A stretch of 64,000 nucleotides of DNA from JAAFHB01 sp963675995 (GTDB taxonomy: Bacteria > Bacteroidota > Bacteroidia > Bacteroidales > Prolixibacteraceae), in contig CAXXIY010000002.1 of assembly GCA_963675995.2 (NCBI GenBank), positions 2,852,001 through 2,916,000 on the forward strand, written 5' to 3'. This document shows, in pieces, positions 17,235 to 25,487 of this stretch. The notes under the pieces are model-generated. The model searched no databases and was not told the origin of the DNA. It saw only the letters and a list, made by a program, of their open reading frames with translations. The first letter of the stretch is position 1; each line of letters begins with the position of its first letter. The position numbers and the translations under genes were made by a program.

Positions 17235-18548
17235 TTAATGTGCAATAATGATCTTTTCGTCTGAATTGTTATATAACGGGCCTGAAGGGTGTGAACCGAT
17301 AAAGGCATAATAGGAAACATATAAATAGCTGATTAAAGGGATGATCATTGCTAAAGCCATACTGTGAGTCTGGTCAGAAATAAAACCCATTAACGGGGTC
17401 CAGATGGCTCCACCAATTATGGCCATAATAATCCCTGAAGCTCCAATTTTGGTGTTAGGTCCCAATCCTTTAACGCCAAGTGCAAAAATGGTAGGAAACA
17501 TCAATGACATAAAGAAACTCGATAGAATCAGGGCCCAACCACCTATTAAGCCGGGAGTTATTATTGCAATTGCCACCATAGCCACATTGATACTCCCGTA
17601 AATTCCCATTAGTATTTTAGGTTCAAACTTCTTCATCATCGCAGTAGAGGCAAATCGGCCAGCAGCAAATGAAAGCAACGAGATGGTGAGGTATATTCCA
17701 GCCTCTTTTTCCGATTTATGCATATAATCTTTGATGTATTGAATCAGAAAACTCCATGTTCCCACCTGGGCGCCTACGTAAAAAAACTGGGCAAGAACAC
17801 CTTTGAGAAAGTGTGGATATCTGAATAATTCGGAGAATTTTCCTGAATTTTGGGTACTTCCCTTTTCCTTCTTGTCCCCTTCAGGAAATTTTGCACGCCA
17901 GATTAAAAAAGCACAAATCAAGATAATTGTTCCAATAATGAGGTAAGGTGGACCTACACGCATGATTTCATCGTGCAGGTATTGTTTGTACGTACCCGCC
18001 AACTTCATTTTCTCAATTCCTGCCGTTGATAGCTCTGTTCCCGAAAAAATAAAGACCGTGCCAACCAGTACACCGGTCATTGAACCAAGCGGGTTAAATG
18101 ACTGCGACAAATTAAGTCGTTGTTCAGATTTATCAGGGTCACCTAAAATGGCAATAAATGAATTCGAACCTGTTTCAAGAAAAGCAAGCCCGGCGGCGAT
18201 TATGAACAAAGCGCTAAGGAAGAATGCATATTTCCCTGCCAGTGCAGCAGGCCAGAATAAAAAGCATCCTGAAGCAAAGATCAACAAGCCTGCCAGTAAT
18301 CCAACTTTATAGCCATACCGGTCCATGATAAGAGCTGCAGGTAAAGCAAATACGAAATAACCCAGGTAAAAAGCAGATTGTACCAGACCAGCCTGGAGCC
18401 TGTTCAGTTCAAACGACTTCATGAACTGTGGTATTAAAATATCATTCAAATTGTTAGGCAAGGCCCACAAAAAGAATAAGGAGGTTACGAGGATAAATGT
18501 CAGGGTATATCCGGGAGTAATAAGTTTGGATGATTTGGAAATATTCAT
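17235..18548 (-). CDS. fucP: L-fucose:proton symporter
   Basis: Major facilitator permease of the FucP family, 437 residues with twelve predicted membrane segments. The N-terminal helix reads LFFLWALPNNLNDILIPQF, placing D36 at the position of the proton-relay Asp of E. coli FucP, and ETGSNSFIAILG places E125 at the other conserved acidic site. It imports L-fucose across the inner membrane. It starts 12 bases after fucU and precedes a secreted fucosidase, forming a short release-uptake-mutarotation unit. Some relatives transport glucose or galactose, but the fucU linkage favours fucose. Confidence 0.92.
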   Translation of the reverse strand: MNISKSSKLITPGYTLTFILVTSLFFLWALPNNLNDILIPQFMKSFELNRLQAGLVQSAFYLGYFVFALPAALIMDRYGYKVGLLAGLLIFASGCFLFWPAALAGKYAFFLSALFIIAAGLAFLETGSNSFIAILGDPDKSEQRLNLSQSFNPLGSMTGVLVGTVFIFSGTELSTAGIEKMKLAGTYKQYLHDEIMRVGPPYLIIGTIILICAFLIWRAKFPEGDKKEKGSTQNSGKFSELFRYPHFLKGVLAQFFYVGAQVGTWSFLIQYIKDYMHKSEKEAGIYLTISLLSFAAGRFASTAMMKKFEPKILMGIYGSINVAMVAIAIITPGLIGGWALILSSFFMSLMFPTIFALGVKGLGPNTKIGASGIIMAIIGGAIWTPLMGFISDQTHSMALAMIIPLISYLYVSYYAFIGSHPSGPLYNNSDEKIIIAH

Positions 18549-18560
18549 TTGCCGATAAGT

Positions 18561-18995
18561 TTAAGATATTGGAGTTACCCCTTTTTTCAAAATGATATTG
18601 CCATACTTGGCAGTTTCACCAGTCATCACAACTGCAAAAGCAAGTTTTGCACGTTCGTAGAAAGCAAATCTTTCAATCCGCTCGATGGGAGCAACTCCAG
18701 GATTGGTCAGATGGATACTTTTCAGATAACCCTCTTCGACAAGCGGATCGAGGGTATCACCCGGAACAGCAGCCATCATGGCCAATGGATGCTCAACATA
18801 AGCATCAAGTTCGTAAAGCGGCAGGATAGCAGCAAGAAGATCAGCGATCTTCATTCCGTCAGCACGAAGTACGCGCGAATTAAATGTTTCGCCAGGGAAA
18901 TGGGCATCTGCCAGAACGATTTCATCGCCATGACCCATTCGAGCCAGAACGCCGAGCAATTCAGGGCTGATCAGTGGGGAAATTCCTTTAAGCAT
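18561..18995 (-). CDS. fucU: L-fucose mutarotase (RbsD/FucU family)
   Basis: Catalyses anomer interconversion of L-fucose in the cytoplasm. The 144-residue protein has the family-defining GHGDEIVLADAHFP segment (H22, D24, D30) and ends with EYGNIILKKG-like YGNIILKKGV. Family length is normal. It is the first gene of the minus-strand fuc group and is divergent from an AraC gene. No fucose isomerase, kinase or dehydrogenase lies in the group, so downstream catabolism is encoded elsewhere or by the isomerase-like gene at 63379. Confidence 0.93.
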   Translation of the reverse strand: MLKGISPLISPELLGVLARMGHGDEIVLADAHFPGETFNSRVLRADGMKIADLLAAILPLYELDAYVEHPLAMMAAVPGDTLDPLVEEGYLKSIHLTNPGVAPIERIERFAFYERAKLAFAVVMTGETAKYGNIILKKGVTPIS

Positions 18996-19047
18996 TGAGT
19001 TGGTTTTGGAACGTTAATAAATGTTTATTTTTGATTTTTTTCCATGC

Positions 19048-19055
19048 CAAATATA
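19048..19055 (-). promoter_or_regulatory. Candidate -7 box upstream of fucU
   Basis: TATATTTG on the minus strand fits TAnnTTTG and lies 53 bases before the fucU start. No clear -33 element is seen, so the call is weak. Confidence 0.35.
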
Positions 19056-19246
19056 AATTGAATCAAACATTAATGCTATGGACCAGAAAACCATTTTTAT
19101 GTATATTCCAAACATGATTAAAAGTAAGACAGTAACAATTAAACATATTCAAAATTGGTTAATCCATAGATATCTATTTTTTTAACTTATCATTGTAATT
19201 CATTTCCGGAGATTGAAAGCGAAGTTTATAACCTCCTTATTTTTGA

Positions 19247-19254
19247 TACCTTTG
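19247..19254 (+). promoter_or_regulatory. Candidate -7 box of the AraC gene at 19292
   Basis: TACCTTTG is a close match to the TAnnTTTG consensus and ends 37 bases before the start codon, the same distance as the box in front of the AraC gene at 14490. The -33 region is not convincing. Confidence 0.45.
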
Positions 19255-19291
19255 TGTATATATAAGTTTTAACTGATCCGATAATTTCAAA

Positions 19292-20200
19292 ATGAAGTTT
19301 TTCAACGTTCCGGATAAAGGCGACCCGTCAAATATTTCACAATTGTTTTCAGGGTTGAATATAAACCTGCTATGTTGCAGATTTTGGTGGCTTAAAAACT
19401 GGGAAAGCCGAAATATGTCTTTTCCTTATTGGAGAATCTATTGGAATAAAAGTTGTGGTGGGATTATCTCCTTTGCCGGTAAAACAATAGAAATGACCCC
19501 CGGACAGATCATTCTAATTCCACCTTACACCGCATTTTCGAGCCGACTGAAAGAGAATATAATACCTCCATCGGGGTACAGCCTTGAGGGTGGAAGGGTG
19601 GAAGAGGGAATTACGGAGACTGATTTGATAGGTGACGGGGCTGTTTTACATCTTTTTATCCATTTTAATCTGGGAATGCCCTATGACTTTATCGCCCCCC
19701 AATTATTCTCTTTTGATGTTCATCAGGAACTGTTTAATGATCTTGAAGAACTTTCGTGCACTCTTAGGCGTAATAATGAACAATTGTCGGTTCAGTCGAG
19801 CCTGCTGATTTACAAGATTATCATTCTCGCAGTTAGTCAGATATCAAAAGAGTTCTGGAATCTTGTTACAACCGATCAACGCATATTAAATGTATTAAGG
19901 GAAATCGAGGACCATATTCCAGAAGAACTTACCAATAAAAGGCTGGCCCAGGTGGCAAATATGGCGGTAAACTCATTTGCCCGCGTTTTTAAGGAGGAAA
20001 TAGGAGTCCCTCCCCAACAGTTTGTGCGCGAAAGAAGGGTGCAGAAGACCAGTATATTACTCCATCATACGGGTGAGACGATTGAAGAGATTGCCAGGTT
20101 ATCGGGATTTTGTGACCGGTTTCATCTGGCACGCGTATTTAAAGAGGTAACCACCTATTCTCCGGCACAGTACAGAAAACAGTTTTATCCAAAAAGCTGA
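19292..20200 (+). CDS. AraC-family transcriptional regulator
   Basis: A 302-residue protein with an N-terminal cupin-like ligand domain (IISFAGKTIEMTPGQIILIPPYT near 50-75) and C-terminal AraC DNA-binding domain (about 205-300, EIEDHIPEELTNKRLAQVANMAV and YSPAQYRKQ). It is divergent from fucU-fucP-GH29, separated by 296 bases, and so is the likely fucose-responsive regulator. Its TGA stop ends at 20200 and the convergent CobW-type gene ends at 20201, leaving no base between them. Confidence 0.9.
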   Translation: MKFFNVPDKGDPSNISQLFSGLNINLLCCRFWWLKNWESRNMSFPYWRIYWNKSCGGIISFAGKTIEMTPGQIILIPPYTAFSSRLKENIIPPSGYSLEGGRVEEGITETDLIGDGAVLHLFIHFNLGMPYDFIAPQLFSFDVHQELFNDLEELSCTLRRNNEQLSVQSSLLIYKIIILAVSQISKEFWNLVTTDQRILNVLREIEDHIPEELTNKRLAQVANMAVNSFARVFKEEIGVPPQQFVRERRVQKTSILLHHTGETIEEIARLSGFCDRFHLARVFKEVTTYSPAQYRKQFYPKS

Positions 20201-21106
20201 TTAAAACTGATCACATAAACTTTCAAAAATCTCTGTAAAGTTCTTCTGTTTGCTAAACCTGCCTATTCCAACGATTTCTGTTGATCCTGCAAACCAGTCA
20301 ACCGGTTTAACTGAATAATCATCATAAACACCCTGGATGATAACCTTTTGATTTTTTCCGGTATTGGCAAAACCTTTACACCTTATAAAATCGGGTTTAA
20401 CCAATTCGATAAACTCAGTTAATTCTTGCCTGCCAATAATCCGGTTGGTTTTAATCACCACTGATTGCAGGTCTGGCCGGCAACTCTCCGTACTTTCCCA
20501 GGAAGGAAAAAACCTGAAAGGATTCCTGTTCCCCTCAAATCCAATGTGTCCAAATGAAGTCTGTTCAACAATAGCAAATGGGTTGATTTTCTTTACTGCT
20601 TCTAAAACCGGTTCGACCAGATTACAGGCTAAATCACACTTATTGACAACCACAGTATCTGCTATCCGGATCTGATGTTCCAACCGTAAGCGAATAGCTT
20701 TTACCCTCTGAAAGTTGAGGGCATCGACAATGGTCCAGGAATGACCAAGAAAAACTTTTTCCCTGAGTTTTTCCGATTGGAATAGTTGTCCGATACTTAC
20801 AGGATCTGACATACCTGAAGACTCCATAATAATTTCATCCGGAGCATAGTCATCTATAAAAGAAGACAATGAACCAATAAAACTTCCTAAAAGGCATACG
20901 CAAAATACGGATCCATTATTGACTTCAAGTAACTGATAAGCGCCGCCATGCTGCCGGATAACTGACCCATCAATATCGGCAGGTGAAAATTCATTCTGGA
21001 TAACACCAATTTTTCTTCCCCTGCTAAAGGTGTCCAGGTAATGGAGCAAAAAAGTAGTCTTTCCGCTTCCAAGAAATCCGTTTACCAGATGAAGAGGAAT
21101 ACTCAT
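20201..21106 (-). CDS. CobW/P47K-type G3E GTPase (metallochaperone-like)
   Basis: A 301-residue GTPase of the G3E/COG0523 group. It has the Walker A GFLGSGKTT (10-18), a metal-type CVC variant of the family CxCC motif in NNGSVFCVC (C69, C71), MESSGMSDP and the guanine-specificity VVNKCD. Family members deliver metals or support cobalamin enzymes. It is the third gene of a minus-strand run after the corrinoid protein and URO-D-thioredoxin genes (24-base gap), which suggests service to that system, for example cobalamin or zinc loading. A CobW C-terminal domain appears reduced. The exact metal is not predictable. Confidence 0.85.
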   Translation of the reverse strand: MSIPLHLVNGFLGSGKTTFLLHYLDTFSRGRKIGVIQNEFSPADIDGSVIRQHGGAYQLLEVNNGSVFCVCLLGSFIGSLSSFIDDYAPDEIIMESSGMSDPVSIGQLFQSEKLREKVFLGHSWTIVDALNFQRVKAIRLRLEHQIRIADTVVVNKCDLACNLVEPVLEAVKKINPFAIVEQTSFGHIGFEGNRNPFRFFPSWESTESCRPDLQSVVIKTNRIIGRQELTEFIELVKPDFIRCKGFANTGKNQKVIIQGVYDDYSVKPVDWFAGSTEIVGIGRFSKQKNFTEIFESLCDQF

Positions 21107-21130
21107 ACCTATTTACGTAAGTCTGTTCTG

Positions 21131-22477
21131 TTACAAAAGCGCCTCCCGGATCGCCTTCTCAATTTCACTTTTGGGGGGTATATGACTGATGAAGGTTATA
21201 CGGCCATTAATACAGGTGGTTGGCAAATTTTGAACGCCCAATGCCATCATCATCCTGATACCATCAATATCCTTTATCTTATGCTCATTAATTACAACCT
21301 TTTCATCAAATATCACAGATGCCTTTTTCACCGCTTCAACCATATATTGGCATGGAGCGCAGGAGGCCGAGTCAAGAGTAATAATATCAATGACTACCTG
21401 ACCTTTAATGAAATGACCTTCAAGATTCATTGGTTGCAGCGCAGCTGTAGGTTTCATTTTGCGGATGACCAGTCTGGCATGTTTATCGTATACCATTCCA
21501 GCTACAGCTTTGAGATTGGCCACCGGAGTATCCATAGGAAGATCGCACCCCGGTGCAAGGATAAAACCTTTTTTCCCTCCCATATCAAGGCAATGGACGG
21601 CATCTTTTCGGGAATCTAGTTCGTTGCCCAAAAGAAGTACACTCGTCAGCTTAAGATTTCCTCCAAAACTAATCCCTCTTTTTAACGCAATCTCCTTAAC
21701 ATATTCGAGAGGAATATTCTCATCGATGGAGATGTTATCCGGGCCACAGTCGCACATCACCTCGATGTTTTGCTGAGCATGTCCGCAAACAAAAAACGAA
21801 CTGTATCTCTTCTTTTGCCTTACAAAATCGAAGATCTTACGAGCATAGGGAGTAACAAAGGACTCAAACGATTCAGGGTCGATCTGGCTGGTCATAGGGT
21901 CAACGACAGCAATTACATCGCATCCGGCTTCGATTAACAATTCTGCATATTTTATTCCAACCTGTGAACAAAAATCCATCAATTCATGAACGTAATCTGT
22001 ATCTTCAAATAATTTCATAAAGATGTCGGTTCCTAAAAGATGCAAGGCCAGTGTAAAGGGACCGGTTATTAAACCATACAAGCCAAGATCAGGAAACTTC
22101 TGGCGCAACACCTTGGTGGCTTCAAGGACGACGGGAATACGACCATCATCTTTTCCTGGCAGACGCATTGAACTCAAGGTTGTTCCATTCGAAAGTGGAT
22201 GCGATACCACGGCAGGAGGGTTCTCTTTACTCCAAACCAGTTTACAACCAAGAATCTCAGCTTCGATCTGCAAATCAAAAACCACAGGAATACCGTCCGG
22301 ATGATACAATCCAACTGCCTTACTGATCCCTTCAACAATATTTTGTGAAGATTTAAGATAGCTCTCTGCATCAACATCAGTCAGCCTGCCTCCATGTACC
22401 CCAACAAATGGGACCCAGGGGGCACGTTCAGTCTCCTTCAGACGAAATGCCTGATCAAGCAATAACATTCCTTTCAT
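21131..22477 (-). CDS. URO-D-family methyltransferase fused to a thioredoxin-like domain
   Basis: A 448-residue two-domain protein. Residues 1 to about 340 form a URO-D/MtaA-type barrel: ITGPFTLALHLLGTDIFMK, CGHAQQN (C231, H233) and APGCDLPMDTPVANLKA, whose C311 matches the C-terminal zinc Cys of MtaA/MtbA. Residues about 360 to 448 are a small thioredoxin-like domain with CAPC (C373-C376) and a cis-Pro-type NLPTTCING loop. It sits 20 bases after the corrinoid protein gene. In known three-component systems such a barrel (MT2) moves a methyl group between the corrinoid protein and a thiol or folate. The fused dithiol domain could be a methyl acceptor, redox partner or zinc-site protector; this is inference. 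Confidence 0.9.
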   Translation of the reverse strand: MKGMLLLDQAFRLKETERAPWVPFVGVHGGRLTDVDAESYLKSSQNIVEGISKAVGLYHPDGIPVVFDLQIEAEILGCKLVWSKENPPAVVSHPLSNGTTLSSMRLPGKDDGRIPVVLEATKVLRQKFPDLGLYGLITGPFTLALHLLGTDIFMKLFEDTDYVHELMDFCSQVGIKYAELLIEAGCDVIAVVDPMTSQIDPESFESFVTPYARKIFDFVRQKKRYSSFFVCGHAQQNIEVMCDCGPDNISIDENIPLEYVKEIALKRGISFGGNLKLTSVLLLGNELDSRKDAVHCLDMGGKKGFILAPGCDLPMDTPVANLKAVAGMVYDKHARLVIRKMKPTAALQPMNLEGHFIKGQVVIDIITLDSASCAPCQYMVEAVKKASVIFDEKVVINEHKIKDIDGIRMMMALGVQNLPTTCINGRITFISHIPPKSEIEKAIREALL

Positions 22478-22497
22478 TTCAATATCTGCTAAAAGGT

Positions 22498-23181
22498 TCA
22501 GGCGATCTTTTCATTCAAAAATTCTACCACACCCTGTGGATCAGGAGAATAATGGTCTGCTCCGATTTTTATACAAAAATCAGCATTTACAGGAGCTCCG
22601 CCAATTGTCACCATTGTTCCTGGAATGGCATCCTTTATTTCTTCCGTTATTTTCTGCATATTGACCATTGTGGTTGTAAGTAGTGCCGATAGCCCAACAA
22701 CAGCCCCAGGATTCTCCTTCACCGCATTAATGAACTTTTCGGAGCCCACATCGGTCCCAAGATCGATCACTTTATAACCACTCCCTTCTACCATCATGCC
22801 AACCAGATTTTTGCCGATATCGTGCAAGTCACCTAACACTGTTCCGATTATAAAAGTACCCTTCTGTTTGGCAGCACCCGAAAGAAAATGCGGTTTTAAA
22901 TGGAGCATCGCTGTACTCATCGCCTTAGCAGACATGAGTACCTGAGGGACAAAAACCTTGTTTTCTCTGAACTTGAGTCCAATTCTTTCCATCCCCGGCA
23001 TTAAACCAAGGGTTAAAACATCCTGAGGATTAATTCCCTGAACCAAAGCTTTAGCAGTAAGCTCATCGGCCCCTTCCTGCCCCTTCATCTGTGGAGGATA
23101 CGGAGATGCTATGTTAATCTTGCCAAATTCAATACATTCAGATAGTTTTGATAATAGTTCGTTCATGGTAAATAATTTCAT
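22498..23181 (-). CDS. Corrinoid (B12-binding) methyl-carrier protein
   Basis: A 227-residue protein with an N-terminal helical cap domain (about 5-95) and a C-terminal Rossmann B12-binding domain. The base-off/His-on signature DxHxxG is D118-L-H120-D-I-G123, followed by GLSALLTTTM and TIGGAPVNADF. This matches MtaC/MttC/DhaC-type carriers of methyl groups in three-component methyltransferases. It leads a minus-strand operon with the URO-D-thioredoxin and CobW genes. An in-frame ATG at 23166 (MNELL) would shorten it by five residues and is equally possible. No dedicated MtaB/MttB-type methyltransferase or RamA-type activator is nearby; the MT1 partner is therefore missing or is one of the URO-D paralogues. 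Confidence 0.93.
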   Translation of the reverse strand: MKLFTMNELLSKLSECIEFGKINIASPYPPQMKGQEGADELTAKALVQGINPQDVLTLGLMPGMERIGLKFRENKVFVPQVLMSAKAMSTAMLHLKPHFLSGAAKQKGTFIIGTVLGDLHDIGKNLVGMMVEGSGYKVIDLGTDVGSEKFINAVKENPGAVVGLSALLTTTMVNMQKITEEIKDAIPGTMVTIGGAPVNADFCIKIGADHYSPDPQGVVEFLNEKIA

Positions 23182-23196
23182 AAAAAATTAATGAGT

Positions 23197-23204
23197 CAAA
23201 AGTA
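23197..23204 (-). promoter_or_regulatory. Candidate -7 box of the corrinoid operon
   Basis: TACTTTTG on the minus strand matches TAnnTTTG, with TTTG 16 bases further upstream (23221-23224), slightly short of the usual spacing. It lies 15 bases before the upstream start codon (23181). Confidence 0.4.
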
Positions 23205-23278
23205 ACGGGAATGAAAAATCCAAAAAATAGTATTTTCTTTGATAAAGATGTAATATATTACTTTTTCAAATTTTTATC

Positions 23279-24148
23279 ATGATCATTAAAAAACGGTTTG
23301 TAAAGCTTCCACTTTACGTGATTGAGGAACAACGGGCCAATCCACTAACTAAAGATCTATATTTGTGTGAATTGACTGAGTTTTTGATCCGTCGAAATAC
23401 GCTGTGGTCAGAAAACATCATTCTTGATAATCATATGTTGATCTTTTGTACCAAGGGGAGTGGCATTATTCAAATTGCGAACGATCTGGTCCCTTTTAGT
23501 CAGAATCAATATTGTATTATCCCACAAGGTTTTTTGTTTAAGGTGCAAACCAATGATGCTGACCCCTCTATTTTTTTGACCTGCAAATTTAATGGAGAGA
23601 AAACCAGAATTATGGAGAAGGAATTTACCGTTGTCCGTGATCTGATTCCATCAGTTAATAATATGGTGGCTAATCGACTGATGCTTTTTGACGAACTTTT
23701 CAATAATCTGACGAAAGGGTTTTATAACGCTAACTATCATTATATTAATCTTTGTTTCGGACATTTACTTGCAACATTCCTGTATGCCAGCAGAACAAGT
23801 GATGACCTGATGGAAGAGCAAAATCCGGGAATTTCAAGGGCAATCCATTTCATGGAACAAAACCTGGATAAAAGACTTACCTTGGATGAAATTGCAGAGG
23901 AGGCCGGATATTCACCCTCCTATCTCATCACCATTTTTAGCAAGAAAACCAGTTACAGCCCCCTAAGCTATTTTTCACATATTAAAATTGGAAAAGCCTG
24001 CGAATACCTTGACTTTAGCAAACTTAAAATCAAAGAGATTTCATTTATCCTTGGATATTCAGATCCCTATTACTTTTCCAAAGATTTTCAAAAGAAGATC
24101 GGTTTATCCCCCCGCAACTTCAGGAAAAGAGTCAAGGGAAAAAATTAG
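23279..24148 (+). CDS. AraC-family transcriptional regulator
   Basis: A 289-residue regulator with an N-terminal cupin-like domain (MLIFCTKGSGIIQIANDLVPF near 57-77) and a C-terminal AraC HTH pair (about 185-289, TLDEIAEEAGYSPSYLITIFSKK and ISFILGYSDPYYFSKDFQKK). It is divergent from the corrinoid operon with 97 bases between start codons. That makes it the likely regulator of the methyl-transfer module and shows the module is controlled like a sugar-utilisation locus. Confidence 0.9.
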   Translation: MIIKKRFVKLPLYVIEEQRANPLTKDLYLCELTEFLIRRNTLWSENIILDNHMLIFCTKGSGIIQIANDLVPFSQNQYCIIPQGFLFKVQTNDADPSIFLTCKFNGEKTRIMEKEFTVVRDLIPSVNNMVANRLMLFDELFNNLTKGFYNANYHYINLCFGHLLATFLYASRTSDDLMEEQNPGISRAIHFMEQNLDKRLTLDEIAEEAGYSPSYLITIFSKKTSYSPLSYFSHIKIGKACEYLDFSKLKIKEISFILGYSDPYYFSKDFQKKIGLSPRNFRKRVKGKN

Positions 24149-24193
24149 AAATATTACTTGTAAGAAAAAAAAGGTGTGTTTCAACCCCGGTTC

Positions 24194-24679
24194 TTATCCT
24201 ACCTGTCCTAGAATTGCAACGTAGTTTTTACCATACTTTTTTGCACATTTCGGACACGTTGTATACCACATATACGATTTGCTGGCTGACAATCCTTTTG
24301 ATTTAAGGACATTCTCAAAGTCCTTACACCATTGTTCGGTATTCTTGAAGGGTCCCTCATAAACCTTACAGAAAAATTTACCGTGTAATGTCGCATTTTC
24401 AGCTCCTAATACCTCTTTATCAACAGCAAGATAAAGATCCATATTCCATTTGGATGTATGGTCCGAAAGGCAAACCCAATCCGGCACCTCAGCGCCCGAT
24501 TCCTCTACTAGCTTGGAAAGCCTTTTCATCACACCTCCAAAGTTAACAGGCATATAAAACAGTGTCCAAACACGATCCTTGATAAATTTTTTGTTATCCC
24601 AAACGAACAATTTTTCATCCCATGGAGTAGGATCAAACTCCGGGCAGCAAGTTGATTTAGTTTCTGATTCTGATTTCAT
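24194..24679 (-). CDS. Conserved small protein with paired cysteines, function unknown
   Basis: A 161-residue soluble protein. A strong GGAGG six bases before the ATG at 24679 fixes the start there rather than at 24691. It has CCPEFDPTPWD near the start and a CPKC pair in YTTCPKCAKKYGKNYV at the end, so a metal or redox site is possible. I recall similar proteins in many Bacteroidota and Firmicutes carrying an unhelpful hydrolase label; no catalytic motif supports that. The fold may be GyrI-like or SRPBCC-like, but I cannot show it. It stands alone between an AraC gene and a DUF1003 remnant. Confidence 0.75.
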   Translation of the reverse strand: MKSESETKSTCCPEFDPTPWDEKLFVWDNKKFIKDRVWTLFYMPVNFGGVMKRLSKLVEESGAEVPDWVCLSDHTSKWNMDLYLAVDKEVLGAENATLHGKFFCKVYEGPFKNTEQWCKDFENVLKSKGLSASKSYMWYTTCPKCAKKYGKNYVAILGQVG

Positions 24680-24700
24680 AAACACCTCCATTTTTAAATT
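24674..24700 (-). promoter_or_regulatory. Unusually strong ribosome-binding site GGAGGTG
   Basis: On the minus strand the sequence AATGGAGGTGTTTATG places GGAGG at ideal spacing before ATG 24679. Most genes here have A-rich leaders without Shine-Dalgarno sequences, so this one stands out. Confidence 0.55.
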
Positions 24701-24965
24701 AACTCTTACAAAAAAAAAAGATCCGGTCCGTTCAAGTATCTGTCAGCAAAGCCAAAGATCTCTTCAATAGCAAAGTTACGTCAATAATCTAACATTTTAT
24801 AACTACGCTGCTATCAAAAAAATAAGTTAAATGGTATTTTCATTTAAGAAATAAAAATCAGACTGTTATTTGAAATTAAATCATTAAGCAGCTTATGAAC
24901 ACCTATAAATTAAATGATCAATTCCCTATTTTTAATACGGAATTTTAGCGCAAAATAAATTAAAG

Positions 24966-25487
24966 ATGATGGGAATCAGAAAAAACTGGCATGAAAAGCA
25001 TTATGAAACATTGGGTTTTGGAAGTCGTTTTGCAGATGCAGTTGCCAAATGTATGGGCTCGTGGAATTTTATTATTGTTCAGACCATCCTGGTGGCGATC
25101 TGGGCGGGATTCAATGCAGTTGGTTTTATTTATCATTGGGATGTTTATCCATTTATCCTGCTCAATTTGGTTTTCTCAACTCAGGCAGCATACGCAGCAC
25201 CAATTATTATGATGGCTTCAGAACCGACAAAACGAACGGGATAGGATACAGGCTCAGGCAGATTACCAGACGAACATAGATCCCAGGCTAGAATAGAAAC
25301 CTTGGAAATCCTATTAAAATCGCTTGATGCGGATAAACTTGACAAGATCATCAACATTGCTGAGGAGATGAGGAACTTTCCGATCAGGATAAGTGAACCG
25401 GACGCTTCCCGTCCCCATCGTTCCAGGACGGAGAGGACAAGAAGCGACCACTTTGGCAGGACAGATTAATCGTATTTGCGTGGTATA
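24966..25487 (+). pseudogene. DUF1003 membrane protein gene broken by two frameshifts
   Basis: The first 83 or so codons encode a typical DUF1003 core: two membrane segments with WNFIIVQTILVAIWAGFNA and LLNLVFSTQAAYAAPIIMMAS. The frame then stops early at 25244. The expected continuation, QNRQNERDRIQAQADYQTNID, is present in another frame from about 25,217 to 25,281, and a third frame from 25,287 gives ARIETLEILLKSLDADKLDK. Two indels, near 25,216 and 25,285, therefore separate three parts of one gene. Family members are usually 150-200 residues. Sequencing error at one site is possible; two in 70 bases is less so. Confidence 0.82.

Noticed and set aside
18549..18998. Plus-strand frame of 149 codons opposite fucU
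   Set aside because: It is the antisense shadow of fucU, which has clear family motifs; the shadow has no recognisable domain.
21041..21619. Plus-strand frame of 192 codons
   Set aside because: Opposite the CobW and URO-D-Trx genes; composition is typical of antisense frames.
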